Shown here: one piece after another, positions 1-7,577 of the stretch
Layout of the letters: every line of letters starts with the position of its first letter
Numbering within the stretch: position 1 is the first letter of the stretch
From: Deltaproteobacteria bacterium
GTDB taxonomy: Bacteria > Desulfobacterota > Syntrophia > Syntrophales > UBA2210
Reading direction: 5' to 3'
NCBI GenBank assembly: GCA_016933965.1
Contig: JAFGTS010000005.1
Coordinates: forward strand, 1 to 35,999
DNA length: 35,999 nt
The notes under the pieces: generated by a model
Seen by the model: the letters and a program-made list of their open reading frames with translations, nothing else
What the model was told of the DNA's origin: nothing
The model's database searches: none
Position numbers and translations under genes: made by a program

Positions 1-2
1 GG

Positions 3-1013
3 AACGAGAGGGGCGAGCCGGTCTGCATGATGGATTCCTTTCTGGACATTACGGAGCGCAAGCGGATGGAGGAGGAGCTCCGGATCAAGGACAGCGCCAT
101 CGCATCGTCAATAAACGGCATCGCTATAGGCGACCTTGAAGGGAATATCACCTATGTGAACGATGCCTTTCTGAGACTCTGGGGTGGAAAGGACAAAGCC
201 GAAATTCTGGGCAAATCGGCCGTGACCTTCGCGCAGTCGGAGTCGGAGGCCATCGACATAATCAATTTCGTTCGCGAAAAGGGGAAATGGCTCGGTGAAA
301 TAACGGGAACAAAAAAGGACGGGACCCCGATCACCGTTCAGATTTCCGCGAGCATCGTCAACAATGACAGGGGAACTCCGATCTGCCTGATGTGTTCCTT
401 TGTCGACATTACAGAGCGGCGCAGGGCTGAGGACGCCCTTCAGCGGGCTTACGGGGAACTGGAACTGCGGGTTCATGAAAGGACCCGTGAACTGACGGAG
501 GCGAACATACGGCTCAAGAATGAGATCGAGGAGAGGGTGGTGGCGGAGAAGGAGCTTCGCCGGAAGGAGCGTGAACTTGAGTTGAAGTCTCTGAATCTTG
601 AAGAGGCGAACACGGCCATGAAGGTACTGCTCAAACGCCGCGAGCAGGATAAGGAGGAACTTGAGGAGCGGATGCTTTCCAATGTCAAGGAGCTTGTCAT
701 GCCCAACATAGAAAAGCTCCGCAACGCACATCTGAACGAACGGCAACAGGTGTATCTCGATATCCTCGAGTCCAACCTCAGGGATATCGTGTCTCCCTTC
801 CTGAGAAAGCTCTCGTCACAATACATGAACCTTACACCCACGGAAATACAAGTGGCCTCGCTGGTTCGCGAGGGAAGGACGACGAAGGATATTTCTGAGA
901 TATTGAATGTTTCGGACCGGGCCGTGGAGTTTCACAGGAACAATATCAGGATGAAGCTGGGGCTGAAGAACAAAAAGACCAACCTCCGTTCATACCTGCT
1001 TTCGTTGAATTAA
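3..1013 (+). CDS. PAS-domain regulator with C-terminal LuxR-type HTH (5' end cut off)
   Basis: The frame is open to the left window edge, and its first codons (NERGEPVCMMDSFLDITERK) repeat the closing motif of the next PAS domain (NNDRGTPICLMCSFVDITER). The ATG at 27 is therefore internal and the gene begins outside the window. Visible order: tail of one PAS domain, a complete PAS domain (about residues 20-130 counted from position 3), a long charged coiled coil of about 110 residues, and a LuxR-family HTH in the last 65 residues (LTPTEIQVASLVREGRTTKD). Such proteins are cytoplasmic sensors that bind DNA through the LuxR HTH; there is no receiver or kinase domain in the visible part. The ligand and targets cannot be told. 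Its stop overlaps the stop of convergent trmO. Confidence 0.85.
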   Translation, partial: NERGEPVCMMDSFLDITERKRMEEELRIKDSAIASSINGIAIGDLEGNITYVNDAFLRLWGGKDKAEILGKSAVTFAQSESEAIDIINFVREKGKWLGEITGTKKDGTPITVQISASIVNNDRGTPICLMCSFVDITERRRAEDALQRAYGELELRVHERTRELTEANIRLKNEIEERVVAEKELRRKERELELKSLNLEEANTAMKVLLKRREQDKEELEERMLSNVKELVMPNIEKLRNAHLNERQQVYLDILESNLRDIVSPFLRKLSSQYMNLTPTEIQVASLVREGRTTKDISEILNVSDRAVEFHRNNIRMKLGLKNKKTNLRSYLLSLN

Positions 1014-1525
1014 TCCCCCTTCTTGTCCCGATCGTCCGTGCCGTCCTTGAACCGTTCGTCCGCCACCCGGTTGAGGTTCTTCACCGGCCTGCATGAGAAC
1101 CATCCCGTTCTGACGGGAGACCCCCCGGCAAAATCCGGTATATGAGGTTTGATGTCGAGAAGCGGTGTGCCGTCCACCATGTCAACGTTTTTGATGAAAA
1201 GGACGTTTCCGTCGATACCGGTCAACTCAACCACGGACAACCCGATGGGATTGGGACGCCGCGGCGCCCTTGTCGAAAAGACCCCCCGTGTCGCGGTATC
1301 GAGAAAAGGCACCACTTTGAGAGAAAACCCGTTCGAGAGATGGAAATGATAGATCAGGACAATATGGGAAAAACCGGTAACGTCCTGCAATCCTTCGCAG
1401 TAGGACGCCTCCAGTTCGACGGTTCCCTCGATCCCTATAGCCGCCACGGGCTGTATCGGAACGTTCTTGATGGTCTTGAAGGGTGTATGAATGATCCCGA
1501 TAGGACTGTATGTGATTTCTTTCAT
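1010..1525 (-). CDS. trmO: tRNA (N6-threonylcarbamoyladenosine(37)-N6)-methyltransferase TrmO
   Basis: The 171-residue protein belongs to the TsaA/TrmO family, which uses S-adenosylmethionine to methylate N6 of t6A37 in threonine tRNAs. The family pattern is clear: the start (YSPIGIIHTPF), the core block with TRAPRRPNPIGLSVVEL at about residues 86-102, and the acidic motif LDIKPHIPDFA at about 122-132. It has the single-domain bacterial length. The ATG at 1525 is preceded by AGAGGT as a weak ribosome site. The last two dozen residues are charged and not conserved. It is convergent with the upstream regulator (stop codons share TTAA) and lies in the same direction as the MBL hydrolase, 48 bases downstream of it, so the two may be cotranscribed. 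Confidence 0.93.
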   Translation of the reverse strand: MKEITYSPIGIIHTPFKTIKNVPIQPVAAIGIEGTVELEASYCEGLQDVTGFSHIVLIYHFHLSNGFSLKVVPFLDTATRGVFSTRAPRRPNPIGLSVVELTGIDGNVLFIKNVDMVDGTPLLDIKPHIPDFAGGSPVRTGWFSCRPVKNLNRVADERFKDGTDDRDKKGD

Positions 1526-1573
1526 ATGGGGTACCTCTGCCGATACCGGAGAATCGTCGTTCTGATCCCCGGT

Positions 1574-2227
1574 TCAGGATATCTCGATAACCGTTCCCGC
1601 GCCGCCTTCGATAATTCTGTTGGGGAACCGGGCGATTATCTCCGTTCTGTATTCCGTGCAATGGGTGGGACAGATCAGGCTCAGTTCTTTCAACCGGTCG
1701 AAATCGTTGAATCCGTGAAGACCGCCGATGAGGCCACGGGGTTTTCCATAGGGTGCCGCTGCTTCCAGGATCATCGCCACGCCGGGATGGGAACATCCCA
1801 CGATGACGACCGTCCCGCGGGTCGTTTGCATCACCAGGGACTGTTCGATGCCTCCCAGAAGACCGGTGAGATGAATGTCATTTTCCAGGTCGACCGGCGC
1901 GTCGGTGGCGATAATGACCTGCCGGGCGGAAGAATGAGGGACGATGGAAGGGGCCGGCAGGTGGAGCGTAACGTCCCTGTTCAGTGATAGAAAGGCTGCA
2001 AGGCCGCCGGTATGGTCCCAGTGGTCATGGGAGATTACAACGGAATCGATCGTGGCGGCGTCGACACCCAGAACATTCATGTTTTCCAGCAAAATATCAC
2101 CCCGGGCCCCTGTGTCAAAGAGGATCCTTCGATCGCCCGCTTCGACGAGACAGGCAAAACCCCAGTCCGACCGAAGATCGCGTTGCCGGCTGTAATTGTC
2201 GTAGAGTATCGTCAGTTTGATGGCCAT
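1574..2227 (-). CDS. MBL-fold metallohydrolase, dihydropterin-synthase-like group
   Basis: The 217-residue protein carries the metallo-beta-lactamase metal motif HDHWDH (residues 67-72) after a beta strand ending in DSVVIS, then the later metal-binding positions VGCSHPG and GGLHGF, and a C-terminal THCTE motif. The overall layout fits the group annotated as 7,8-dihydropterin-6-yl-methyl-4-(beta-D-ribofuranosyl)aminobenzene-5'-phosphate synthase-like; in bacteria the substrate of these proteins is not settled. I chose the ATG at 2227 because GGAGG sits seven bases upstream and the conserved MAIKLTILYDN start follows. The longer open frame to 2512 adds about 95 residues of non-protein-like composition. 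No signal peptide, so cytoplasmic. Confidence 0.88.
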   Translation of the reverse strand: MAIKLTILYDNYSRQRDLRSDWGFACLVEAGDRRILFDTGARGDILLENMNVLGVDAATIDSVVISHDHWDHTGGLAAFLSLNRDVTLHLPAPSIVPHSSARQVIIATDAPVDLENDIHLTGLLGGIEQSLVMQTTRGTVVIVGCSHPGVAMILEAAAPYGKPRGLIGGLHGFNDFDRLKELSLICPTHCTEYRTEIIARFPNRIIEGGAGTVIEIS

Positions 2228-2413
2228 CGCCGCCTCCGCGGGTCTGTTGTTATGTGATCCCTGTCTGGAATTATGGCAGACTCCCGCATTTCCGCCATTT
2301 TGAATGTTCCCTCTACCATAATCGATCGCTTCTGTCGACCCATAGGCTGCATGTTCCCGCTGATTGTATATGTGTGAGGTGAGGAACCCCTGTCTCGGGG
2401 ATATCGACGGTCC

Positions 2414-2465
2414 TGAAAAAAGAAAGGGACCGGCTCTTGGAAAGGAGGAAAACCAAGGCCGGCCC
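2414..2465 (-). terminator. Rho-independent terminator-like hairpin, minus strand
   Basis: Read on the minus strand, an arm at 2465-2453 pairs with 2440-2426 in about 13 base pairs with two single-base bulges, leaving a 12-base loop. It is followed directly by TTTCTTTTTT. On the plus strand there is no T-run after the stem, so it should act only on minus-strand transcripts. It lies about 190 bases before the MBL gene start, a position that suits attenuation of a leader or blocking of read-through. No coding gene was found upstream of it on that strand. Confidence 0.5.
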
Positions 2466-2620
2466 CTGGTTAATAATGTGAGGTGTATTGGCGTTGACAA
2501 TTTAAAAAGCAATGTCTATGCCACAAAAAGGATGACGTGGGGCATCACCGATAAGCAGTCAACATTAAAGAAAAAACATAAAAAAGCATTATTCTCTTCC
2601 TCGAACGTTTAAAAAAGAGA

Positions 2621-2671
2621 TGGATAAAAAATAACCATTTGTGGTATCCGGGTGGATACAAAATAACCATT
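2621..2671 (+). promoter_or_regulatory. Two 19-bp direct repeats and a palindrome, candidate enhancer site
   Basis: The 19-base unit TGGATA(A/C)AAAATAACCATT occurs at 2621-2639 and 2653-2671 with one mismatch, exactly 32 bp apart (three helical turns). Between and overlapping them is the perfect palindrome GTATCC-GGGT-GGATAC at 2644-2659. The block ends about 75 bp before the -24 element at 2745, the usual place for an NtrC-type activator. The likely binder is the response regulator at 4592; that is inference. Confidence 0.5.
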
Positions 2672-2744
2672 CGGGGATGTGAAATAGCGATGAGCCTTTC
2701 TGAAAACACGGGGATATTCGCGGGTGCGGACCGCCCATTAAGAA

Positions 2745-2760
2745 TGGCATCAATATTGCT
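2745..2760 (+). promoter_or_regulatory. Sigma54 (-24/-12) promoter of the sensor kinase
   Basis: TGGCAT at 2745-2750, five bases, then TTGCT at 2756-2760 matches TGGCAY-N5-TTGCW, with exactly ten bases between the invariant GG and GC. It stands in front of a kinase whose partner is a sigma54 activator, which fits autoregulation. Transcription would begin near 2771, only about five bases before the kinase ATG, so the mRNA would have almost no leader. That closeness is the main reason for caution. Confidence 0.6.
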
Positions 2761-2775
2761 GTCCCTATCGGTGCT

Positions 2776-4551
2776 ATGACGATGGCACGCAAGCGATCAT
2801 GGATAACGGTACCGCCCCTGATAATTATCGGGGCCGTGATAATTCTCGGGGCGATCCTGCTCTTCGTTACCCTTGAGAACATACACAGAGAGAACGAAAA
2901 CGCGGAAAACCTTCTTTTGGAACGAGGAAGCGCGCTCATCCGCTCCTTTGAAGCGGGCATCAGGACCGGAGTCCTGGGCATGCAGTGGGACAGTCCCCAG
3001 ATCAGAAAATGGCTCACGGAAACGGCCCAGCAACCCGGCATATTCTACCTGGTGGTAACGGATCACACCGGGAAGATCCTCGCGCACAGCGATCCCTCAA
3101 AGATCGGCGAGCAGTACGAAACGGAACTGGATCTCGAGTCCGTCACACAATCACCTCTGCCCACGTGGAGAAAAAAATCAGAATCCCGTGGCCAGGAGGT
3201 ATTTGAAATTGCAAATAAGTGCTCGCCCCTTCCCGGCCAGCTGGTTACTTACATTCGAACGGAGTCACCCCATGAATGGCTCCGTTTGCAGATATCCGCA
3301 AAGGAAGGTGAAGAGATCGCCAGACTCGCCATGGTCGTGGGGCTGGATATGGCACCCATTGAACGGGCCAGAAAGGAAGATATACGAAACACCATTCTCG
3401 CGGCACTGTTCCTGCTGCTCCTGGGATTTGCCGGGATCGTATCTCTCACTCTCGCCCACGGATACCGTGCGGCGAGAACGACGCTGACAAAGATCAAGGC
3501 ATTCTCCGATACTCTTGTGGACAACATGCCGGTAGGCATCATAGCCCTTGACCGCGAGGAACTGGTAACATCAATAAACCCCACGGCGGAACTGCTTCTG
3601 CGTACAACCCGGGAGACGTCCGTCGGAAAACCTGCCGATAAGGTCATTCCCGGGCCGATCAGGAAAATGACGGAAGAACTGAAGAGGGGTGAACACATAA
3701 CAGCCCATGAACTGGAATGTGCCGTAGAACCGGGTTTGACGCTTCCGCTTGATGTAACGGCCACCATTCTGGAAGAGGATGACGGAACGTTTCTGGGCCA
3801 TGTCTTTCTCATTCGGGATCTCACTGAGATACGGAAACTGCGCCGGGAGATAGAGAGAAGCCAGCGGCTGGCGTCCCTGGGACGGCTTGCCGCGGGAATA
3901 GCTCACGAAATAAGAAACCCCCTGAGTTCGATCAAGGGATTCGCCACGTACTTCGGGGAACGCTACCGCGATGTTCCGGAGGACCGGGACACGGCGCAGA
4001 TAATGGTGGAAGAAGTGGACCGGTTGAACCGCGTCATCGGCGAACTTCTGGAGTTCGCGCGTCCGATGAACATCCAGTTGCGGGAAACATCACTGCCTGA
4101 ACTGGTGCAGCATGCGGTGAAACTTGTCGAAGAACAGGCCCGTGACAGGAACATCACTCTCGCGGTGCATGCCGGTTCGGAAATTCCCGCCGTTCCTGTC
4201 GATCCGGACCGGTTCAATCAGGTCCTGCTGAACCTCTATCTGAACTCCATACAGGCGATGGAAGATGGCGGCCTGCTGACGACGAACATCATTCCGAACG
4301 GACCGCGTGAGGTGAGCATTATCGTGACCGATACGGGAAAGGGAATCCCCCGAAAGGACCTGGGAAAAATATTTGATCCCTATTTTACGACCAAGCCCTC
4401 CGGAACAGGCCTGGGTCTTGCCATCGTCCACCGCATCATAGAGGCCCACGAAGGGACCCTGCGCGTCGAGAGCGAACCGGGGAAGGGAACAACGGTGCGA
4501 ATATCGCTGCCCCTTCAGAGTGGCGGGGTGGTGAATAACAGAGGGGTGTGA
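2776..4551 (+). CDS. Membrane sensor histidine kinase, ZraS/NtrB-like
   Basis: The 591-residue protein has a transmembrane segment at about 10-32, an extracytoplasmic sensor region of about 170 residues (contains FYLVVTDHTGKILAHSDPSK, Cache/PAS-like), a second segment at about 206-230, a PAS domain at about 240-355, a HisKA domain with His377 in GIAHEIRNPLSSIKGF, and an HATPase domain ending with DTGKGIP and GTGLGLAIVHRI. It phosphorylates the response regulator encoded 40 bases downstream. The architecture is that of ZraS-type kinases paired with sigma54 activators. The ATG at 2776 lacks a good ribosome site and a second ATG follows at 2779; no other start precedes the first membrane segment. 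The signal is unknown; the nearby storage protein makes a metal or oxyanion possible, as inference only. Confidence 0.92.
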   Translation: MTMARKRSWITVPPLIIIGAVIILGAILLFVTLENIHRENENAENLLLERGSALIRSFEAGIRTGVLGMQWDSPQIRKWLTETAQQPGIFYLVVTDHTGKILAHSDPSKIGEQYETELDLESVTQSPLPTWRKKSESRGQEVFEIANKCSPLPGQLVTYIRTESPHEWLRLQISAKEGEEIARLAMVVGLDMAPIERARKEDIRNTILAALFLLLLGFAGIVSLTLAHGYRAARTTLTKIKAFSDTLVDNMPVGIIALDREELVTSINPTAELLLRTTRETSVGKPADKVIPGPIRKMTEELKRGEHITAHELECAVEPGLTLPLDVTATILEEDDGTFLGHVFLIRDLTEIRKLRREIERSQRLASLGRLAAGIAHEIRNPLSSIKGFATYFGERYRDVPEDRDTAQIMVEEVDRLNRVIGELLEFARPMNIQLRETSLPELVQHAVKLVEEQARDRNITLAVHAGSEIPAVPVDPDRFNQVLLNLYLNSIQAMEDGGLLTTNIIPNGPREVSIIVTDTGKGIPRKDLGKIFDPYFTTKPSGTGLGLAIVHRIIEAHEGTLRVESEPGKGTTVRISLPLQSGGVVNNRGV

Positions 4552-4591
4552 CAGGGGTCCGCAACGCCCCGGCTTGAAGAAGGACAGGAGC

Positions 4592-5944
4592 ATGGATCAG
4601 AAGGGGACAATTCTCGTTGTTGATGATGACCGGGCACATCGTACCATGCTGCGGACGCTTCTCAAGGGGTGGGGCTATCCCGTGGAGGAGGCGGATGACG
4701 GCGACAGGGCCGTCGAGATGGTACGTGAACGTGCCTTTGATCTGATCCTGATGGATATCCGTATGGTGCGGGTTTCCGGGCTCGAGGCCCTTGAGATGAT
4801 AAAGGATATCAACCCGGCCATTCCGATCATCATCATGACGGCCTATTCATCCATTGAGACCGCGAAGGAGGCCCTGAAAAAAGGAGCCTATGATTACCTC
4901 ACAAAACCACTGGATTTCGACGAACTGAAGATCATCATGGCCCATGCCATGGAGCACCGGCAGCTTCGCGAGGAAAACCGGATGCTCAGGGAACACCTGG
5001 GGGCGCAGTTCGACCCGGGGAATATCATCGGCCGCAGCGAGACCATGGTGCAATTGATGGAAACCGTGGCCCAGGTGGCGCCCTCGGACGCCACCGTTCT
5101 CATTTCCGGTGAATCGGGAACGGGAAAGGAACTGATCGCCGGGGCGATCCACTATAACAGTTCCCGGAAGCTCGGACCTTTCATCAGAATAAACTGTGCC
5201 GCCATTACGGAAACCCTTCTTGAGTCAGAACTGTTCGGGCATGAAAAGGGTTCCTTTACCGGTGCCGATCGGAAAAAGGAGGGAAAGTTCCGACAGGCCG
5301 ACGGAGGTACCCTGTTCCTCGATGAAGTGAGCGAGATGTCGCTCTCGATGCAGGTAAAATTGCTCCGGGTCCTGCAGGAACGTGAGATAACGAGGGTCGG
5401 CGGTGAAGAGGTGATACCCGTCAATGTCCGTGTCATCGCGGCCACGAACAAGGACCTGGTCAGGGAAGTGGATGAAGGGCGTTTTCGTGATGACCTCTTT
5501 TATCGCCTGAACGTGGTCTCCATCAGGGTGCCGGGCCTGGTGGAGCGCCGGGATGATATTCCGCTCCTGTCGCAGCACTTTCTGAACCTCTTCGCTGAAA
5601 AGAATAACAAGAACATACGGGGATTCACGCCACAGGCGATGGACCGGCTCATCAAGCACCGGTGGCCGGGGAATATCCGGGAGCTCATGAACGTTATCGA
5701 GCGTGCCGTCGTGCTCACCAGGGCCGAGTATCTCGACGAGGATGACCTGTCGATCGCCGGCGGGCAGGGCCAGGCTGCAGCCGCCGAATTCTCCGGGAAT
5801 GTGCCCCTCGAGGAGGTTGAAAAAAGCACCATACTCAAGACGCTCGATATAACGGGAGGGAACAAGAGCGAGACAGCGCGGCGGCTTGGGATCACCAGGA
5901 AGACACTGCGGGAGAAGCTGAAGAAATACGGGGTGTCCGATTAA
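4592..5944 (+). CDS. Sigma54-dependent response regulator, NtrC/ZraR family
   Basis: The 450-residue protein has a receiver domain with phosphoacceptor Asp55 (LILMDIRM), an AAA+ domain with Walker A GESGTGKE at 173-180, the sigma54-contact loop GSFTGA at 220-225, the GGTLFLDE Walker B, an arginine-finger region, and a C-terminal Fis-type HTH (GGNKSETARRLGITRKTLRE). Phosphorylation should drive oligomerisation, remodelling of sigma54 holoenzyme and promoter opening. The loop reads GSFTGA rather than the commoner GAFTGA, a tolerated variation. I chose ATG 4592, preceded by AGGACAGGAG; the upstream TTG at 4574 adds six residues. It lies 40 bases after the kinase and 90 bases before the storage-protein gene on the same strand. 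Confidence 0.95.
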   Translation: MDQKGTILVVDDDRAHRTMLRTLLKGWGYPVEEADDGDRAVEMVRERAFDLILMDIRMVRVSGLEALEMIKDINPAIPIIIMTAYSSIETAKEALKKGAYDYLTKPLDFDELKIIMAHAMEHRQLREENRMLREHLGAQFDPGNIIGRSETMVQLMETVAQVAPSDATVLISGESGTGKELIAGAIHYNSSRKLGPFIRINCAAITETLLESELFGHEKGSFTGADRKKEGKFRQADGGTLFLDEVSEMSLSMQVKLLRVLQEREITRVGGEEVIPVNVRVIAATNKDLVREVDEGRFRDDLFYRLNVVSIRVPGLVERRDDIPLLSQHFLNLFAEKNNKNIRGFTPQAMDRLIKHRWPGNIRELMNVIERAVVLTRAEYLDEDDLSIAGGQGQAAAAEFSGNVPLEEVEKSTILKTLDITGGNKSETARRLGITRKTLREKLKKYGVSD

Positions 5945-6034
5945 ATAATACTGGCTGCAACAAGCACGGGAGGGGGCGGTCGGCGACGCGTGCTGAATAG
6001 CGGCGGCCCCGGCCTTCCTTAAAAAGGAGAGTGA

Positions 6035-6892
6035 ATGGCGAAACTGACAAAGGAAAAGGGTGCCCGGGGGCGACTGCACATCGAATCACCGCTGACGGGT
6101 GAATCCCTTGTCAGCAAGGAATTTCTGAAGAGAACGGAGATAACCGATCATTTCCGGATGCATCCCGATATCAATGTCGTCAAGATCGGGGGTCAGAGTA
6201 TCATTGACAGGGGGCGGGACGCCCTCCTGCCTGTTCTCGACGTCCTTGTCCAGGCCAAGGAACAGCATAAGATACTACTTATGACAGGCGGTGGGACGAG
6301 AGCCCGCCATGTATTTTCTATCGGCATGGACCTGGGCATGCCGCCCGGCGTCCTTTCAAAACTCGCCGATAAGGTGTCCTGGCAGAATGCTGAAATGGTC
6401 AGCGTCCTCCTTGCCAAACACGGCGGGGTCAAGATCGGTCACGGTGACAATCTCGAGCAGCTTACCATGTTCTGCCAACTTGGCTTCCTGCCGATCACTT
6501 ACGGTGTCCCTCCATATGGATATTTTGAACATCCGGCCCAGTTCGGCGCCATTCCTCCCCACCGGACCGACTGCGGCGCCTTTCTCCTGGCGGAAAATAT
6601 CGGTGCCCGTTCACTGATCTATCTCAAGGATGAAGCAGGTCTTTTCCCCCTGGACCCCAAGAAGGTGAAACAGGCGCAGCGTAAGGGTTTGCGTCCTTTT
6701 AAACGGATTTCCGTTGACGAACTTCTCGATATGGATCTCGACGACCTCATCATCGAACGAGATGTACTGACCCTCATGAAACGGGCGAAACTTATCGACA
6801 AACTGCAGGTGATCGACGCCCTGCATTATCCGGGGCACATTCTGGCGGCCCTTGAAGGCGAGGAGGTGGGTACCGTCATCTACCGGTCATAG
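6035..6892 (+). CDS. Molybdenum storage protein (MosA/MosB)-like amino acid kinase
   Basis: The 285-residue protein has the amino-acid-kinase fold and resembles the Azotobacter MoSto subunits along its length: VVKIGGQSIIDRGRDA near residue 48, GGGTRARHVFSIGMDLGMPPG at about 87-107, IPPHRTDCGAFLLAENIGA at about 171-189, and a C-terminal KLQVIDALHYPGHILAALEG. Known MoSto is an alpha3beta3 cage that uses ATP to pack polyoxomolybdate or tungstate inside. Only one subunit gene is seen here, so the cage may be homomeric or the partner is elsewhere. Ribosome site AAAGGAG lies seven bases before ATG 6035. It sits after the sigma54 two-component pair and before the tungstate transporter, which supports a Mo/W role. 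UMP kinase is a weaker alternative because the length and HR-D-GAF motifs fit MoSto. Confidence 0.85.
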   Translation: MAKLTKEKGARGRLHIESPLTGESLVSKEFLKRTEITDHFRMHPDINVVKIGGQSIIDRGRDALLPVLDVLVQAKEQHKILLMTGGGTRARHVFSIGMDLGMPPGVLSKLADKVSWQNAEMVSVLLAKHGGVKIGHGDNLEQLTMFCQLGFLPITYGVPPYGYFEHPAQFGAIPPHRTDCGAFLLAENIGARSLIYLKDEAGLFPLDPKKVKQAQRKGLRPFKRISVDELLDMDLDDLIIERDVLTLMKRAKLIDKLQVIDALHYPGHILAALEGEEVGTVIYRS

Positions 6893-6914
6893 GGGAGATG
6901 TTTGTCAGTACCTA

Positions 6915-7121
6915 TCAATCAGCCGGTTTTTCTTCCTTGCCGGCCTTGAGGATCACCAGTTCGGCGCCTGTCGCCGCCGCGATCTGCTCAAGCTCCATTT
7001 TTCTCATGTGCACGGCATGGAAGGTAAGGTCGACGCCGCTGACGCCGCATACCCGGAAGCGGGGCTTTTTTTCCCCCTCTTCGATCTTTCTTCGCTCTCG
7101 AACAAAAATCAACGGTTTCAT
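6915..7121 (-). CDS. Small conserved-looking protein of unknown function, 68 aa
   Basis: I do not recognise this protein. The start is well supported: ATG 7121 has AAAGGAGA eight bases upstream, while the longer frame to 7193 adds a hydrophobic non-conserved leader that overlaps the divergent PadR promoter. The sequence is MKPLIFVRERRKIEEGEKKP at the N-terminus, then a segment with a single Cys (FRVCGVSGVDLTFHA), then a helical part with MRKMELEQIAAATGAELVIL and a charged tail. It has no signal peptide and no membrane segment. It is divergent from the padR-like gene (70 bases between starts) and convergent with the storage-protein gene (22 bases). The arrangement suggests it may be a target of that regulator. 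Confidence 0.65.
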   Translation of the reverse strand: MKPLIFVRERRKIEEGEKKPRFRVCGVSGVDLTFHAVHMRKMELEQIAAATGAELVILKAGKEEKPAD

Positions 7122-7191
7122 AGCGTTCTCCTTTTCAGGAATATTTAAATAGTATATATATCCTAAAAGAACATATGTCAAAGGATAGATC

Positions 7192-7557
7192 ATGGAAAGA
7201 GGAAAAAGAAAACGTCACCCATCAGAGGGCAGGCAGGAGCGGTACATTCAGCCGTCACTGCTGCTCGGTCTCTGTAGCGGTTCATCCTATGGTTACGAAT
7301 TGATAAAAAAAATAAAGGACCTTGGATTCATTCAGGGACCGGTGCCGCCGGGAATGATCTACCGGCACCTCCGGCAGCTGGAAGATGACGGCCTTGTATC
7401 CTCCCGGTGGGACACGAAGGGAACGGGACCGGCGAAGCGGATCTATCATCTCACCGAGGCAGGAACGGAGATGCTCGCCCTCTGGGTGGACTTCATGGAA
7501 GAGCAGAAGAACTGCCTGAACGCCTTTCTTGAGCGATATGAACAACTTATAAGGTGA
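7192..7557 (+). CDS. PadR-family transcriptional regulator
   Basis: The 121-residue protein is a winged-helix regulator of the PadR family: YIQPSLLLGLCSGSSYGYEL opens the domain, followed by the recognition region GMIYRHLRQLEDDGLVSSRW and the wing with GPAKRIYHLTEAG. A short C-terminal helix (about residues 95-121) would give the dimer, as in PadR-s1 types. Such proteins usually repress a neighbouring or divergent gene and release DNA on binding a small ligand. The most likely target is the divergent 68-residue gene and its own promoter. The first ten residues are basic. The convergent TiaS-like gene ends 20 bases downstream. The ligand is unknown. Confidence 0.9.
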   Translation: MERGKRKRHPSEGRQERYIQPSLLLGLCSGSSYGYELIKKIKDLGFIQGPVPPGMIYRHLRQLEDDGLVSSRWDTKGTGPAKRIYHLTEAGTEMLALWVDFMEEQKNCLNAFLERYEQLIR

Positions 7558-7577
7558 GGGAAAACTGAAAATCCTTC

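Larger units (their letters stand above)
2228..2775. other. 548-bp non-coding region between divergent genes
   Basis: No convincing coding frame is present. The region is more AT-rich than its surroundings and holds a minus-strand hairpin with T-tract (2414-2465), a possible folded RNA on the minus strand bounded by GTTGAC 2493-2498 and GTCAAC 2558-2563, the direct repeats and palindrome at 2621-2671, and a sigma54-type promoter at 2745-2760. It separates the MBL hydrolase (minus) from the sensor kinase (plus), and so should hold both promoters. Confidence 0.7.

Noticed and set aside
1142-1987. Open frame of 281 codons on the plus strand
   Set aside because: Antisense to trmO and the MBL hydrolase, which are both convincing; composition is not protein-like.
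2494-2522. TTGACA with 17-base spacing to TATGCC as a plus-strand promoter
   Set aside because: The -10 matches only three of six positions, and the TTGACA is part of the GTTGAC/GTCAAC pair.
2364-2612. 82-codon frame on the plus strand before the sensor kinase
   Set aside because: TTG start without ribosome site, lysine-rich low-complexity end, and it covers the terminator-like hairpin. Left as non-coding.
5225-6079. Open frame of 284 codons on the minus strand
   Set aside because: It lies opposite the AAA+ and Fis domains of the response regulator; no ribosome site and no recognisable protein.
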